Shown: positions 20,138-32,589 of the stretch, piece after piece
Layout of the letters: the number at the start of each line of letters is the position of its first letter
Position numbering within the stretch: position 1 is the first letter of the stretch
Origin: Cantharellus purpuraceus
Taxonomy: Eukaryota; Basidiomycota; Agaricomycetes; Cantharellales; Hydnaceae
DNA: 64,000 nt
Assembly: GCA_025174535.1 (NCBI GenBank)
Contig: JALBUN010000005.1
Coordinates: 496,001-560,000, forward strand
Direction: 5' to 3'
Position numbers and translations under genes: made by a program
The notes under the pieces: generated by a model
Told to the model about the DNA's origin: nothing
Seen by the model: only the letters and a program-made list of their open reading frames with translations
The model's database searches: none

Positions 20138-21301
20138 CTATGGTGGTAATGCTGCAGGTGGTTTGATATTATAAACCTCACTCTCATCCACTATTATTCC
20201 AAAGTCTTCCTTCAAGATGCGCACCCTGTCACCTTCCGCATTGAATTCCTTGATCGTTTCTGAGTCTGTCCCAATCCGTCTCTGCACTCTCTTCCCTGTC
20301 ATCACCAATCTACCCAGTGGAGCATCAGCATCATCTCCACCAGCTTTGTCCTGGACAACAAAGTGGAGAACTGCAATGACATTCTCCCGAAACAATTCCA
20401 CGGGATGTGCGCAAAGCCACTGGGAATATGCGATCCAGTCACTGGGATACGTTTCTGTCTCGCCGAACATATACAACGTTGTCCAGGCAGGCTGGTGTGA
20501 CCCGCATCGGTGTTGAAGTGCCCAGTTGCGAGACGATTCAGTGTCGTGTAAAGAAGACTCTGGGTGCATTGCCCGCACAAGACGATGCTCTTCTGGGGCT
20601 GCAGATCCAGAGACAATGAACCCGACTTCGAGAAGCATTGGGCGCACGATGCCAACACCGCCATAGCCTACATCAACCAGATATGTTTGCTGTCTAGATG
20701 TAGTCGATGGCTTCGGCGAGACGCTATGTACTTCTGCTTCTAAGAAACTTTCGCCTATCTGCACTAGCAACACTAGATGCGAGAGGAACGTGAATTCCTT
20801 AGGTTCCTCGTGAGGGGGTGACCGATTAACTCGCCCAGAACTGGCGAAGCCCCTGCCCGAGACCTATTTATCGTTTGGATCATGCAAATTAGACAGATTT
20901 TGACCTACCTATATCCTAAACCGCGTAATATGCCCAAAAACAAACCATTGTGACCGCAACACCATGTACCACCATAGCGCTGCTCAACAAGCCGATGGTA
21001 GACGTATTGTGGGCTCACGTCCACCTCGTGATCTACTGAACTGAGTAAGCATACTCAACGTTATAGCGGCGGTTTTCAAATGGGCCGACGCATACTAATG
21101 AAGACGAGAGTTCTCAAATGGGAACGTAACGAGATGAAGTTTAACCAGTCGTTCCAGGTTTTCGAGATTTGGTTGAAATGAATGAACATCGCCACCGAAA
21201 TTGATTCTCTTCAAATACGTCTGGACCTGGGCCGCTGAGTAGAATGACGGGAATCCAGGCCTAACGTGCTTGTTGGTCATGGTGAGAGGACAACGCGTCA
21301 A
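20138..21301 (-). CDS. Arylamine N-acetyltransferase family enzyme, three exons
   Basis: The model joins exons 21301-21096, 20909-21040 and 20138-20852, with introns of 55 and 56 nt that both have GT-AG ends, giving 350 residues. The NAT family transfers acetyl or other acyl groups from CoA to arylamines or hydrazines through a cysteine thioester. The triad is visible: Cys96 in YGGTWCCGHN, His138 in FLSHLVLLV, Asp173 in YLVDVGYGG. NLENLERLVKLHLVTFPFEN at 44-63 is the usual N-terminal signature. A second in-frame Met is residue 8 (21280). The gene is divergent from URA2 with 153 bp between start codons. Substrate unknown; fungal relatives can detoxify aromatic amines. An unspliced reading breaks into two frames, which is explained by the introns. 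Confidence 0.88.
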
Positions 21302-21454
21302 ATTTAGCTAACTCTGGCAGTGGGTCCTTGTGGGTAATTTGTCGATCGCGCGCCCTTAAAAAACTGTCTGAGGGGCAAATGTTCTTCTTCCTCTCTCCCG
21401 ACGCGCGTCGGGAGGGAAAGGACGATTACACTCTAAAACGTACTATTCTCAAAA
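21302..21454. promoter_or_regulatory. Shared NAT-URA2 promoter with 20-bp palindrome
   Basis: The 153-bp divergent intergenic region has no clear TATA box. A perfect palindrome lies at 21395-21414 (half-site CTCCCGACGC), with ACGCGCGT at its centre. ACGCGT boxes occur at 21293-21298, near the NAT start, and at 21476-21481, inside URA2 codons. Such ACGCG sites resemble MluI cell-cycle boxes bound by MBF in yeasts; a regulatory role here is inference. Confidence 0.5.
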
Positions 21455-24400
21455 ATGGCGACCACTTCCCAAGGAACGCGTCGCCCAGGTTTACTTCGTT
21501 CTCCAAGTTCGTTCGTCAATGCCAGTGGTTTCCAACATACCATCGAGCCCGCACCGCCGGTGACGGCACCCCCGGTCATAGGTGGAGATCACCCTTTGTC
21601 GACCCCTATGGAAGCTGTTTTGGAGCTTGCAGATGGAAGCGCATTTAAAGGCATAAGCTTTGGAGCAGAATGGAGGAGTGTATCAGGAGAATGCGTGTTT
21701 CAGACAGGCAAGCATCGAACCCTCATATAAGAGCTCGATGCTAAGCAGTTTAGTGTATCTAGGTATGGTAGGGTATACCGAGTCCTTGACAGACCCTTCT
21801 TACCAAGGGCAAATTCTCATTCTGACCTATCCTTTGATCGGGAATTATGGTGTACCGTCAAGATCGTCTGACCTTTTGGATAACCTGCCTATGAGCTTCG
21901 AATCATCGCGTATACACGTATCTGCTATAGTTGTTGGATACTATTCAGAAGAGTTCAGCCACTTTCTAGCCTCGTCGTCGCTGGGGGCATGGCTCAAAGA
22001 AAGCAATGTACCCGCCATCTACGGTGTTGACACCCGCGCGTTGACTAAAAAGATCCGTGAAAAGGGCTCCATGCTAGGGAAGCTACTCGCCAAGAAGAGC
22101 TCTTCTCTCCCTGGGCCGTCTGCCAGTCTGCAACCAACGTCTAGGGACCCTTCCCCACATTTTACAGAACGCTGGCGAGACGAATATATTGACGTTCCAT
22201 TCCATGACCCCAACACGTTTAATTTGGTTACTGAGGTCTCGATTTCTCAGCCTCATACGTACGGTGCCACCACGGAGGTGCGCCTTCACCCTTCTGGCAG
22301 GCCTCTTCGTGTGTTGGCGATCGATGTCGGCATGAAGTATAACCAGATTCGATGCTTCACGTCGCGTGGCGTGGAGCTCAAGGTAGTGCCCTGGGATTAT
22401 GACTTTCTGTCTTCCTCTGAGCAGCCTTACGATGGTCTATTCATATCTAATGGTCCCGGTAATCCTACCACCGTGAAATCTACCATACGTCGCTTGAAAG
22501 TGGCGCTTGAAGACCCTAATCCAAAGCCCATTTTTGGCATTTGCCTGGGTCATCAACTCCTCGCTCTGGCTGCAGGGGCCTTGACTTCCAAGATGGCGTA
22601 CGGCAACCGAGGACACAACATCCCTTGCACTGAAGCATCCAGTGGACGGTGCTATATAACAAGCCAGAATCACGGTTTCCAAGTCGATGCATCTACACTT
22701 CCCACTAGATGGAGAGAGCTATTTCGAAATGCAAACGACCATAGCAACGAGGGAATCTATTGCGAGGACAAGCCCTTCTTCTCTGTTCAATTCCATCCAG
22801 AGTCTACTCCGGGACCGAGAGACACTGAGTTTCTCTTTGACGTCTTCATTCAAAATGTTGTTGACTGTGTCCAGACCAACATGCTACATCCCATCCGGAT
22901 GCCTGGTGCTCTTAGTGAACCACGGCCAGACACGCGCGTGCAGGTATCGAAGGTGCTCATTCTTGGGTCAGGTGGTCTTTCAATCGGTCAGGCCGGAGAG
23001 TTCGATTACTCTGGGTCGCAAGCCATTAAGGCACTCAAAGAGGAGAGCATCTATACCGTCCTCGTCAATCCCAACATCGCGACAATCGCCACAAGCAAAG
23101 GGCTCGCGGACAAGGTGTATTTCCTCCCCGTCACGCCCGATTTTGTGCGCAAGATCATTAAGTACGAGAAACCGGACGGGATCTATGTTACTTTTGGAGG
23201 ACAAACGGCGCTGAATGTTGGCATCAAACTCAAGGATGAATTTGCCATTTTGGGCTGCAAGGTTCTTGGTACACCCATCGATACGGTTATTGCTACCGAA
23301 GATCGGCAACTGTTCGCGAGTGCGATGGCGGAGATTGGGGAACGTTGTGCGGACAGTGCGACGGCGACCACTGTGGATGAAGCTCTAACTGCAGCAAAAC
23401 GCATTGGCTTTCCAGTCATCGTGCGTGCAGCATATGCCTTGGGTGGTCTCGGTTCAGGCTTTGCACGCAATGAAACTCAATTGAAGGAACTTTGTGGCAA
23501 GGCATTTGCGACAAGTCCACAGGTACTGGTAGAGAAGAGCATGAAAGGTTGGAAGGAAATCGAGTATGAGGTTGTACGTGACTGCATGGACAATTGTATT
23601 ACAGTGTGCAATATGGAGGTATGTTTGCTGCTGAATTTTCCGTTATTCTCTATGATTATTGACGTGTCTTATGTTCGTAGAATTTTGACCCACTTGGCAT
23701 ACATACGGGAGACTCCATTGTCGTAGCCCCTTCTCAAACATTGTCCGATGCAGATTATAATATGCTCCGCACTACAGCGATCAACGTCGTTCGCCATCTT
23801 GGTGTTGTGGGCGAATGTAATATTCAGTACGCTCTCAACCCTGATTCTCAAGAGTACTGCATCATTGAGGTCAGTCGCTGCTTCCCTCTGTCGACCTTCT
23901 TTTCTTAACGATTTTAGGTCAATGCACGTCTGTCAAGGTCGTCTGCGCTTGCTTCCAAGGCGACTGGGTATCCTCTAGCCTTCATCGCCGCAAAACTTGG
24001 CCTGGGCATCCCGCTCAACGAAATTCGGAATTCTGTTACCAAGGTCACGTCCGCGTGCTTCGAGCCTAGTCTAGATTATGTTGTTGTCAAGATGCCGCGA
24101 TGGGACTTGAAGAAGTTCAGCAGAGTCAGCACCCTTCTCTCATCGAGCATGAAGAGTGTGGGCGAGGTCATGAGCATTGGAAGAACCTTCGAGGAAACTA
24201 TTCAAAAAGCGATCAGGGCCATTGATGATCAATTTGATGGCTTTGCTAAGGTTCGATCATTTGCTAACCCATGTTCAGCTCGTGCACTAACGTTACCGTT
24301 CAGAACGCATTTGTCAAAGATATTGATGAGGAATTACAAAATCCAACAGATAAGCGCATATTTGCCATCGCAGCTGCCTTCCATCGTGGGTATAGTGTAG

Positions 24401-27400
24401 AAAAGATACGGCAGATGACGAATATCGACAAGTGGTTCCTCACGCGGCTTCAGTACTTGTCAAATATGGAGCACCTCATTTCGTAAGTACTGCCTTTCAT
24501 TCGTTGTTCTCCTAAGTCTCACTTTCGTTCACGGACATCATAAGACGATGCCATCTTGCTACTATGTCAGTCGACCTTTTACTCCAAGCTAAACAATATG
24601 GATTTTCGGACCGTCAGCTGGCAGTTTATCTTGGATCGACTGAACTTGCTGTCCGAAGACTGCGGCAGGAATACGGTATATCTCCTTTTGTGAAGCAAAT
24701 TGACACCGTTGCGGCCGAATTCCCGGCTTTCACGAACTATCTGTATACTACGTACAATGCTGTCGAGCACGATGTCTCATTTGACGACCGCGGCGTCATG
24801 GTTCTTGGGTCTGGCGTTTATCGTATTGGATCGTCGGTGGAATTCGACTGGTGTGCTGTACGTGCTATAAGGACGCTTCGAGACCAAGGCCTCAAAACAA
24901 TTATGGTGAACTATAACCCAGAGACGGTCAGTACAGATTACGACGAAGCTGATCGACTGTATTTTGAGAACATAAGTCTCGAGACGATCTTGGACATATA
25001 CGATGCGGAGCATGCCAAAGGTGTCATTCTTTCAATGGGTGGCCAGACACCGAACAACATCTCTCTACCTTTGTATCGCCAGAATGTGAACATCTACGGG
25101 TCATCTCCGGAGATGATTGACACAGCCGAGAATCGATACAAGTTTTCTCGTCTATTGGACAAGATCGGCGTGGATCAGCCACTTTGGAAGGAATTGACCA
25201 GTTTTGGAGAAGCGCAGACATTTTGCGATAAAGTGGGCTACCCTGTTCTGGTTCGACCATCCTACGTGTTATCTGGTGCAGCAATGAACGTGGTCTCAAG
25301 TGCTGACGACCTTCACAACTACCTGACCCAAGCATCCGCTGTATCCCGAGATCATCCGGTCGTCATCACTAAATACATTGAAAATGCCAAGGAGATCGAA
25401 ATGGATGCCATAGCCAAAGATGGCAAGATGGTTATGCATTATATCTCAGAGCATGTCGAGAACGCTGGTGTTCATTCTGGGGATGCAACATTGATCCTTC
25501 CACCTCAAGACCTTGATCCTGAAACGGTACGCCGCATCGAGGACGCAACTGCCAAAATCGGCAATGCTTTGAATGTTACTGGTCCCTTTAACATCCAGTT
25601 CATCGCGAAGAATAACGATATCAAGGTCATCGAGTGCAACCTGCGGGCCGCCAGATCGTTCCCTTTCGTGTCGAAAGTGACTGGGGTGGATGCCATAGAG
25701 ATGGCCACCAAAGTAATGCTTGGCATCCCCGTCGAACCGTATCCGGAGCTTAATCTGCCTCCTGATTACGTGGGCATCAAGGTGCCACAATTCAGTTTTA
25801 GTCGACTGTCGGGGGCCGACCCAGTATTGGGCGTTGAGATGGCGTCAACCGGTGAAGTAGCTTGTTTCGGCAGAGACAAATATGAAGCATACCTGAAAGC
25901 CACACTTTCGACGGGGACCGTACTCCCGAAGAAGAACATCCTTCTCTCGATTGGGAGTTTCAAAGAGAAAATGGAGATGTTACCCAGCGTTCAGAAACTG
26001 CTTGCTGCGGGTTATCACTTGTTTGCTACATCTGGAACGGAAGATTTCTTTACAGAACATAACGTCCCTTGCAAGGTTAGTATTATCATTAAGAGTCCTC
26101 CCTCTTTCTCACCGAAGCTGGTTTTGACCAGTATTTGGAAACTCTCCCCGAGGGTGAAAAACAAAAATCTGAATACTCACTGACGCAACATCTGGCCAAC
26201 AATTTGATCGATATGTACATCAACCTTCCGTCAAAGAATCACTACCGTCGACCTGCAAGCTACACCAGTAAAGGTTATCGGACCCGGCGTATGGCTGTCG
26301 ATTTCGCTGTTCCTTTGATCACGAACGTCAAAGTCGCAAAGCTTCTAGTAGAAGCTCTAGTCCGAAAACTGCCGTTAGACGTGTCAAGCGTTGACTACAA
26401 AACATCGCACGCCTCGCACACATTCCCTGGTCTCGTCAATGTTTGCGCTTTTGTCCCTAGTCTTGTCAGCAAAGCCACCTCGGACTTCATGGAGGTAACT
26501 AAAGCATCGCTTAGCGCCGGCCTCCCAACTGCGCTCATCGCACCTCATGGTTTACATGGTGGCATTGTCGACGGACCTTCCCTCCACATTGCACATGCCA
26601 ATGCAACTGGTGCTGCACACTGTAACTATGCCCTTGCGGTTACAGCGACGTCAACCAACGTACAGGACTTGGGTGACGAAGACCTTCTAGCGGAAACGAA
26701 ATACCTCTTCATACCACTTGACAAGTCTTCGACAAGAGTGACAATCGATTCCATAGCCGCCGTTGCCGCCCATTTTGCTGCATGGCCTGTCGACAAGCCT
26801 ATTGTTACGGACGCCAAGGGTTCTGATTTAGCCTCTGTACTTCTATTGGCGAGTCTTCAAAATCGTAGCGTCCACGTCACCGACGTGAGGGGCAAAGAGG
26901 ATATGCTTTTGATTTCTTTGAGCAAGGAGAAACAACTCAAAGTGACATGTGACGTTGCAGTATACTCCCTCTTCTATTCCAGCGAACAGTGGTCCAATGC
27001 TCCGTGCCTACCTTCCCGGGCGGACCAAGAGGCTCTCTGGAAGTCTTTAAATATTATTGACGTCTTTTCTGTTGGAGACATTCCTTATCGCCTGGCGTCT
27101 CACATGGGGCAGCCTGTCTCGCCGTGGACAGGAGTCGAGGAAACTTTACCCTTATTATTATCTGCCGTGTCCGACGGCCGTTTGTCTTTAGAAGATATCA
27201 AGAAACGACTTCATGATAATCCTACGAGAATTTTTGCTCTTCCAGATCAGGTACATAACCAGATCGAGGTCGTCGTCGGAAGGAACGTGCCATTTGGCAA
27301 GCGAGCAAGCCGCTGGTCGCCTTTGGAATCCACTGTTGTCACCGGTGCTATTCATCGAGTCTCAGTGCACGGCCAGACAGTGTATCTTGACGGTACAACC

Positions 27401-28661
27401 TATACCTCGCCCATTGGTCGTGATGTCTCCGGTGCTGCGATGGTTGTGTTGCGACCTGCAGAACGTAAACTCTCTATCACAGCCACCTCTCGACCGACGC
27501 TCACTGGAACTGAGCACGTTTCGTCCACTATTACGACAGCCGGAACACAACCTGCCGTGATGTCATTGTCCACTGCACAGACTTCACAGTCTCTTTCACG
27601 CTCTTCTTTCTCTATTCCAATGCATACTGCATTCCATCGTCGCCACATCCTATCTGTTAAGCAGTTTTCCTCGCACGACGTTCACGATCTATTCAACTTG
27701 GCTCACGAGATGAGGCTCCAAGTCGAACGAAATGGTGCAGTAGATATACTGAAAGGCCGAGTGCTTTGCACCATGTTCTATGAACCATCGACGCGGACCA
27801 GTAGCTCCTTTGATGCTGCTATGAAGCGGTGTGGTGGCGAGGTCGTTCAGATATCCGTCGATCGCTCCTCTGTGGCTAAAGGTGAAAGTCTATCCGACAC
27901 AGTCCGAACGTTGGGATGTTATGCAGATGCTATAGTCCTCCGTCATCCCGATGTAGGTAGCTCCCAGACTGCTGCCAAATTCTCTCCGGTCCCGATCATT
28001 AATGCTGGTGATGGGATTGGTGAACATCCCACGCAGGTTAGCAGTTTCAGCACTTGTACTCAATTCTTACAGACTGACCTTGGTGATGTACAGGCTTTGC
28101 TTGACGTTTACACTATACGCTCTGAGCTTGGTACCGTGAATGGCCGAACCATAACTTTAATAGGTGATCTCAAAAACGGACGCACCGTGCACAGCCTCGT
28201 CACTATCCTATGTCTCTACTCAGTTCATCTAAATTTCGTATCACCACCTGGTTTAAACATGCCCACAAACGTCGTTGCAGCTGCTCGTCGCGCTGGTATT
28301 TCAGTACGCCTGTCTGAGAACCTGGAGGACGTGCTTGCAGATACGGATGTATTGTATGTCACTCGAGTGCAGAAGGAGAGATTTGAGAATGAAGAAGAAT
28401 GGGTCGGGATGAAGGATGCATATCGCGTCGACCATTCTGTGCTAGCCCGTGCGAAGCCAGATATGATCGTAATGCACCCGTTACCACGTCTTGCAGGTGT
28501 GTGCTTCTAAACACAATACATAACTGGCTTACCAATGTTTGGTGCTAGAAATCGACCCTGAAGTTGACTTTGATTCTCGACGTGCGGTCTATTTCCGTCA
28601 GATGCGTTATGGCCTGTTTGTGCGTACTATGTCCAGTACGAGTTCCAAGGTCATGTATTGA
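21455..28661 (+). CDS. URA2: URA2: carbamoyl-phosphate synthetase/aspartate transcarbamoylase
   Basis: Nine exons: 21455-21707, 21763-23618, 23681-23869, 23918-24250, 24304-24482, 24545-26075, 26132-28036, 28094-28496, 28549-28661. They sum to 6762 nt, exactly 2253 codons plus stop; yeast Ura2 is 2214 residues. It catalyses the first two steps of pyrimidine synthesis and is normally inhibited by UTP. Order: glutamine amidotransferase with Cys345 in GICLGHQ and FHPE; CPSase large subunit from about 480 ([20 protein letters not shown]) and a second ATP-grasp half from about 1020 ([15 protein letters not shown]); a dihydroorotase-like region (about 1500-1900) without the metal-binding HxH, as in fungi; aspartate transcarbamoylase from about 1950 with STRTSSSF and HPTQ. 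The first intron is GC-AG; the others are GT-AG, 48-62 nt. Confidence 0.96.
21708..21762 (+). other. GC-AG intron 1 of URA2 (55 nt)
   Basis: The donor is CAG|GCAAGC and the acceptor CTAG|G. Splicing joins VFQTG to [13 protein letters not shown], the conserved start of the amidotransferase. No GT donor nearby restores that junction. A GCTAAGC branch-like site lies 30 nt before the acceptor. Confidence 0.85.
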
Positions 28662-29341
28662 ATAGCTTTTCTTCAGGTTCGGATGGCGTTGCTCGCAAGT
28701 GTTATGGCTTAACTTCAGATCCAAAGAAACGAACACTGGTAGAGGCTTGATGTCGGTGAACATGCCATTATCATCATATCCATTTACTTGTTCAACGATT
28801 GTGCATGACTGGCACTATCCATCCTGGCATCTACATCGTCGATTTAAATGCTAAACCCTCAATAGATTTCATCTCGGGTTCATGCTTCTGACAGGTTTTG
28901 ATATTCGAAGCTTGGAGCTAGTCTCATGATTCCCTGGCATATGGCGAGAAACTAATCTACTGCCGCGTGCATCACTGCTGGCTCTCGGTAACGCTGGTCT
29001 GGAGGATTTTAGAATGAGCACTTGAAGTATTCAGCACAAACAAACAACTCCCAAGTCAATAAGTGTTTCTTGAATTCAATTTCATGCATAACAATGCTTC
29101 AACCACAAGCTCTTAATCCCAGTGAAATCAACTTGGTTAGGGATGGTTCTCTCATGTAAGTTCAGTCCTTTCAAGCTAAACCATTAACATGTTTAATTTG
29201 TGCTTCTCTGCTCTTGGTTGCCTAAATTGAGTCTAAGTTGAGTCTAAGTTATCAACTAACATGTTATGCACTAAATCTGTTGGGGCTGGAGCTTTGGGGT
29301 TGAAGTAAGGGTTGGGGGTGTTCAGATCAGACTTGGCTTCA
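28662..29341. other. Intergenic region downstream of URA2
   Basis: No gene, RNA or repeat was recognised in these 680 bases apart from the expected URA2 3-prime UTR. Base composition is intermediate between gene and repeat regions. Confidence 0.5.
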
Positions 29342-30389
29342 TGTTACATCCTGTAACACCAAGTCCAATCTCTGGGCTCTATCTCCATCTCTGTCAACTC
29401 TATTTCTGTCAACCCTGAACTCCACTATTGGTCTCTCTATAAGCAGTTTCTTGTTATGGGTTACAACAAGCCATTATCTTTTATATTGCTTAGTATTAGT
29501 CCAGACTTTGGTCCAAACTCCAAACTCCTTTCCATGTTGTACTCCATATCCATCTTATTGTTCTCTCACTTAAGTTTTTCCATTTAATTCTTCACATACT
29601 TATATGGGCTATTCTCTGTATGTTACAGCAGTTTGTATATCAACTAAGTTTGACCTCTATCTTCTTGGCTGCTAGCTTCTTGACAAGTATCTCCTTGACA
29701 AGTCAAACTCTGGATCCTTGATCCAACTCCATACTCCAAATTCTGAAATATTGGACTGATGATCTGAGGGGGCATAACACATAAGTGTTAAGGGCTGGGA
29801 AACTGGAGGTTCAATGGAGTAACCAGAGTTTAGATGCTAGTGATGAAGGGGAGGGGACTTTACTGTTCCAGTTCAACTAGAGACAGAATGGAGCAATAAC
29901 TATTGAGTTGGATTGAGTGGACTTGGCTTCAACTTGTGTGTTGCATCCCCTCAGATCATCAGTCAAATATTTCAGAGTTCAGAGTACAGAGTTGGATCAA
30001 GGATCTGGAGTTTGACTTGTCAAAGTACTTGTCAAGAAGCTAGCAACTAAGAAGTTGATGGGGCAAATCTTAGTCAATATATGAACTACTGTAACAGACA
30101 GGGAGTAGCCTGTATAAGTATGTGGAAAATTGAATGATAAAACTAAAAGTGATAATACAATAAGATGGATATGAAGTACAACACAGAAAGGAGTTCAGAG
30201 TTCAGACCCAAGATACTAAGCAATATGAAAGAAGGTTTGTTGTGACCCATAAGAAGAAACTACTTATAAGGAGAACAATAATAGACATCACAGTCAACAG
30301 AGGTGGAGTTGATGGAGGTGGAGTAGATGGAGATGGAGTCTGGAGATCAGATGTGATGTTACAGGATGTAACAATAAGTTGAAGCCACA
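29342..30389 (+). repeat. LTR family C, copy 2, hosting copy 3
   Basis: The copy begins TGTTACATCCTGTAACA and runs to about 29785, is interrupted by a reversed family C LTR (29786-30373), and resumes for only about 11 bp (TTGAAGCCAC) before Gy1 sequence starts. Its 3-prime part is therefore deleted. Confidence 0.8.
29786..30373 (-). repeat. Solo LTR, family C, copy 3 (588 bp)
   Basis: Plus-strand ends TGTTAAGGGC and GATGTAACA; target duplication ATAAG at 29781-29785 and 30374-30378. It is inserted into another LTR of the same family in opposite orientation. Confidence 0.94.
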
Positions 30390-31125
30390 GTTGAGTGCAA
30401 ACTCCACCATTGGACACTTATGTGCCCAATCTTTCTGATTGCATTGTACAACTGTATGATGTATTTGACCAAGAGAATAATTTGCTTGTTCCATTGCTCC
30501 ATCTGTTTGTGGATGGAATGCTGTGGGCATGAGGAGTTTTACCCCCATGATCTGTTATAATTCACACCAAAAGATCAATGTGAACTTTGTGTCTTGATCA
30601 GATACAATCAAGTCTGGTACACTGTAAAGGCATACAACTTCTCTAAGGAATAGCCATGCTACTCCTTTCACTGTCACACATATTCATAGGTATTATATGT
30701 ACCTGTGACATGAAGTGATCTATGACTACCAATAGATAGTCATGGTCATTTGATTTTGGTAATGGTCCCATAAAGTCCATTCCTATCAATTGCCAAGGCC
30801 ACTCCAGCACTGGCAGACTGTGAAGAAGCCATATGGGTTTCTTCATGCTGTCTTTATTCATTTGGCACTTCATGCATGAAGTGCAGAATGATTCAACATT
30901 GGTGGCCATGCCTGGCCACCAGTATGACCTTCAAATATAATTCACAGTCTTTAGTTAACCAAAGTGGCCAACTACTCAGTGTGCATGGTTGATTATTATC
31001 TTGACCAGCCTCCTCTCCTTCAAAAACACCAAATGGGATATACAGATGATGTCATCTGTATATATTTTTGGTCCATATAAGACCATTATGCACACCAAAT
31101 CATGTGTAATCTTTAGGTGCGCTAT
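30390..31125 (-). pseudogene. Gy1 integrase fragment
   Basis: The minus strand repeats the integrase region of Gy1: NVESFCTSCMKCQMNKDSMK, then PWQLIGMDFMGPLPKSNDHDY in the frame 30909-30643, and downstream an AFHPQTDGAMEQANYSLGQ block (30548-30294) that corresponds to the third catalytic residue region. It is truncated on the left by LTR C and on the right by LTR B. Confidence 0.8.
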
Positions 31126-31487
31126 CATTTCAAGTGCATTACAGACATGATTTATATATGATACTAAGTCCTATGAATGAATGAAGTCATTCGTAAATGT
31201 CCTGAGTCAATGATGGGATGGATGATGAGATGATGATAGGGGGAAGTGTCCATGATGATAAAATGATGAAAATAAAAGCAAAATAATGTCCAGGAAGTTC
31301 TGGAACTCACAGGGGCTTCTCCTGTTCCCTATTCCATTCCTGTAACCATCCTCCTTTACCCCCTTTGCCCTCAAAACCTCCTGAGCCTCCTATATGCTCC
31401 TGTTCCTCCCCTGTCCCCTCTAATCCCCCTCTCCTCTCCTTTCTCCCCAGAAGTCCGGCAGCTAGACGTCCAGCAGCTGGAACAACA
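31126..31487 (-). repeat. Truncated LTR, family B (362 bp)
   Basis: It matches the first half of the LTR at 2041-2776 in reverse complement and ends at AACAACA (31487). The other half is missing; Gy1 sequence of opposite orientation lies on its two sides, so a deletion or inversion used this LTR. Confidence 0.8.
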
Positions 31488-32585
31488 ATCTGTATCCACT
31501 CCATAGATCCCCTTTGGCTTTTCTTGCTGCATCCACACTCTCATATATTCCATTGGCTTCAGCCTGTTTCTTTGTCTCCACATCCAGCATTTCCACCTTT
31601 TCTTGTGCTAGAAGGATAACCTCATCCCACTCTCTACATTCTCACCGCTTGTTTTCCACGCATAGACCTAGAATAAGCACACATGTCATGATGGATGCCA
31701 TCGTGATATAGCCCAATTGAATTGCATGGCCCAGGGTGTACCACAGCTTGTCTCTAGCACGATACTAGATGGCATATGAACAGACTAAGAAGGACTGGCC
31801 TTGTAAAACCATAGATATGTACAACATTTGATGACACAGCCCCTTGCAAGTTACCACTTTGAGGAATAGGTGAGTCCTTCAAGTTGTTATGGTACTCACA
31901 CTACCATAAGGTTTGTAGTTGGAACATTGAAGCATATTTTGATGTCACCAACATTGAGTATTACAAAGTAATACTCAGTACCCCATTCCTACAAAAGCTA
32001 GGAATATGCCTGGACTTTAATGGCCCAGGCTGAATCATGATGGGAACTGAAGAAGTCCCCACCAATGGAGAGCATAATGCTGATGCTCTATGTACCCTGT
32101 CATGGGGTGTAAACCCAATACAAAGAAGGAGTATTGGTGTGAATAAATGATGCCAAGGGGGTAACTCTAAACACAAGCTACTCACAACACAGTCCTTCCT
32201 AAAAGAAGGACTATACTCAGTAAAGGACCCCCCAAGGGAGGATCCAAATAAGAGCATGAGGTGAATAGCTTCATCTTGTGAAGGATCAACCACCTACTGT
32301 ATGGGAACTGGTTTTCCCTTAAAAGATCTTGTTTAAAGTCCTGAAACTGTACAATTTCACTTCATGGCCTTAAAATATCAGCATATATGTGCTGCTTTCT
32401 CTTGATTCAGGGCCATTCAAATATTCTCTATTTTTTCATATTTTTTTCAGAAATTTTCCATGCAGAAATGAGTCTACAAACTTATTGTTCTGCTGGGTGA
32501 AGTTTTGGGACCCACATGGACCCACAAACCTTCGCAGATGTCAGCAGCCCTAAAGTCAGCTGGAGTCACCTGGACAACTGACTCA
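31488..32585 (+). pseudogene. Gy1 protease-region fragment, plus strand
   Basis: The plus strand carries the FDVTNIEYY, LGICLDFNGPG and GTEEVPTN blocks seen in Gy1 at 4560-4280, now inverted relative to the integrase fragment at 30390-31125. Stops interrupt it. From about 32300 the sequence is no longer recognisable. Confidence 0.65.
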
Positions 32586-32589
32586 TTTT

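Noticed and set aside
21455..28661. URA2 as a frameshifted pseudogene, because it is spread over several overlapping open frames.
   Set aside because: All breaks coincide with introns of 48-62 nt; the joined exons give exactly 2254 codons including the stop, with all catalytic motifs.
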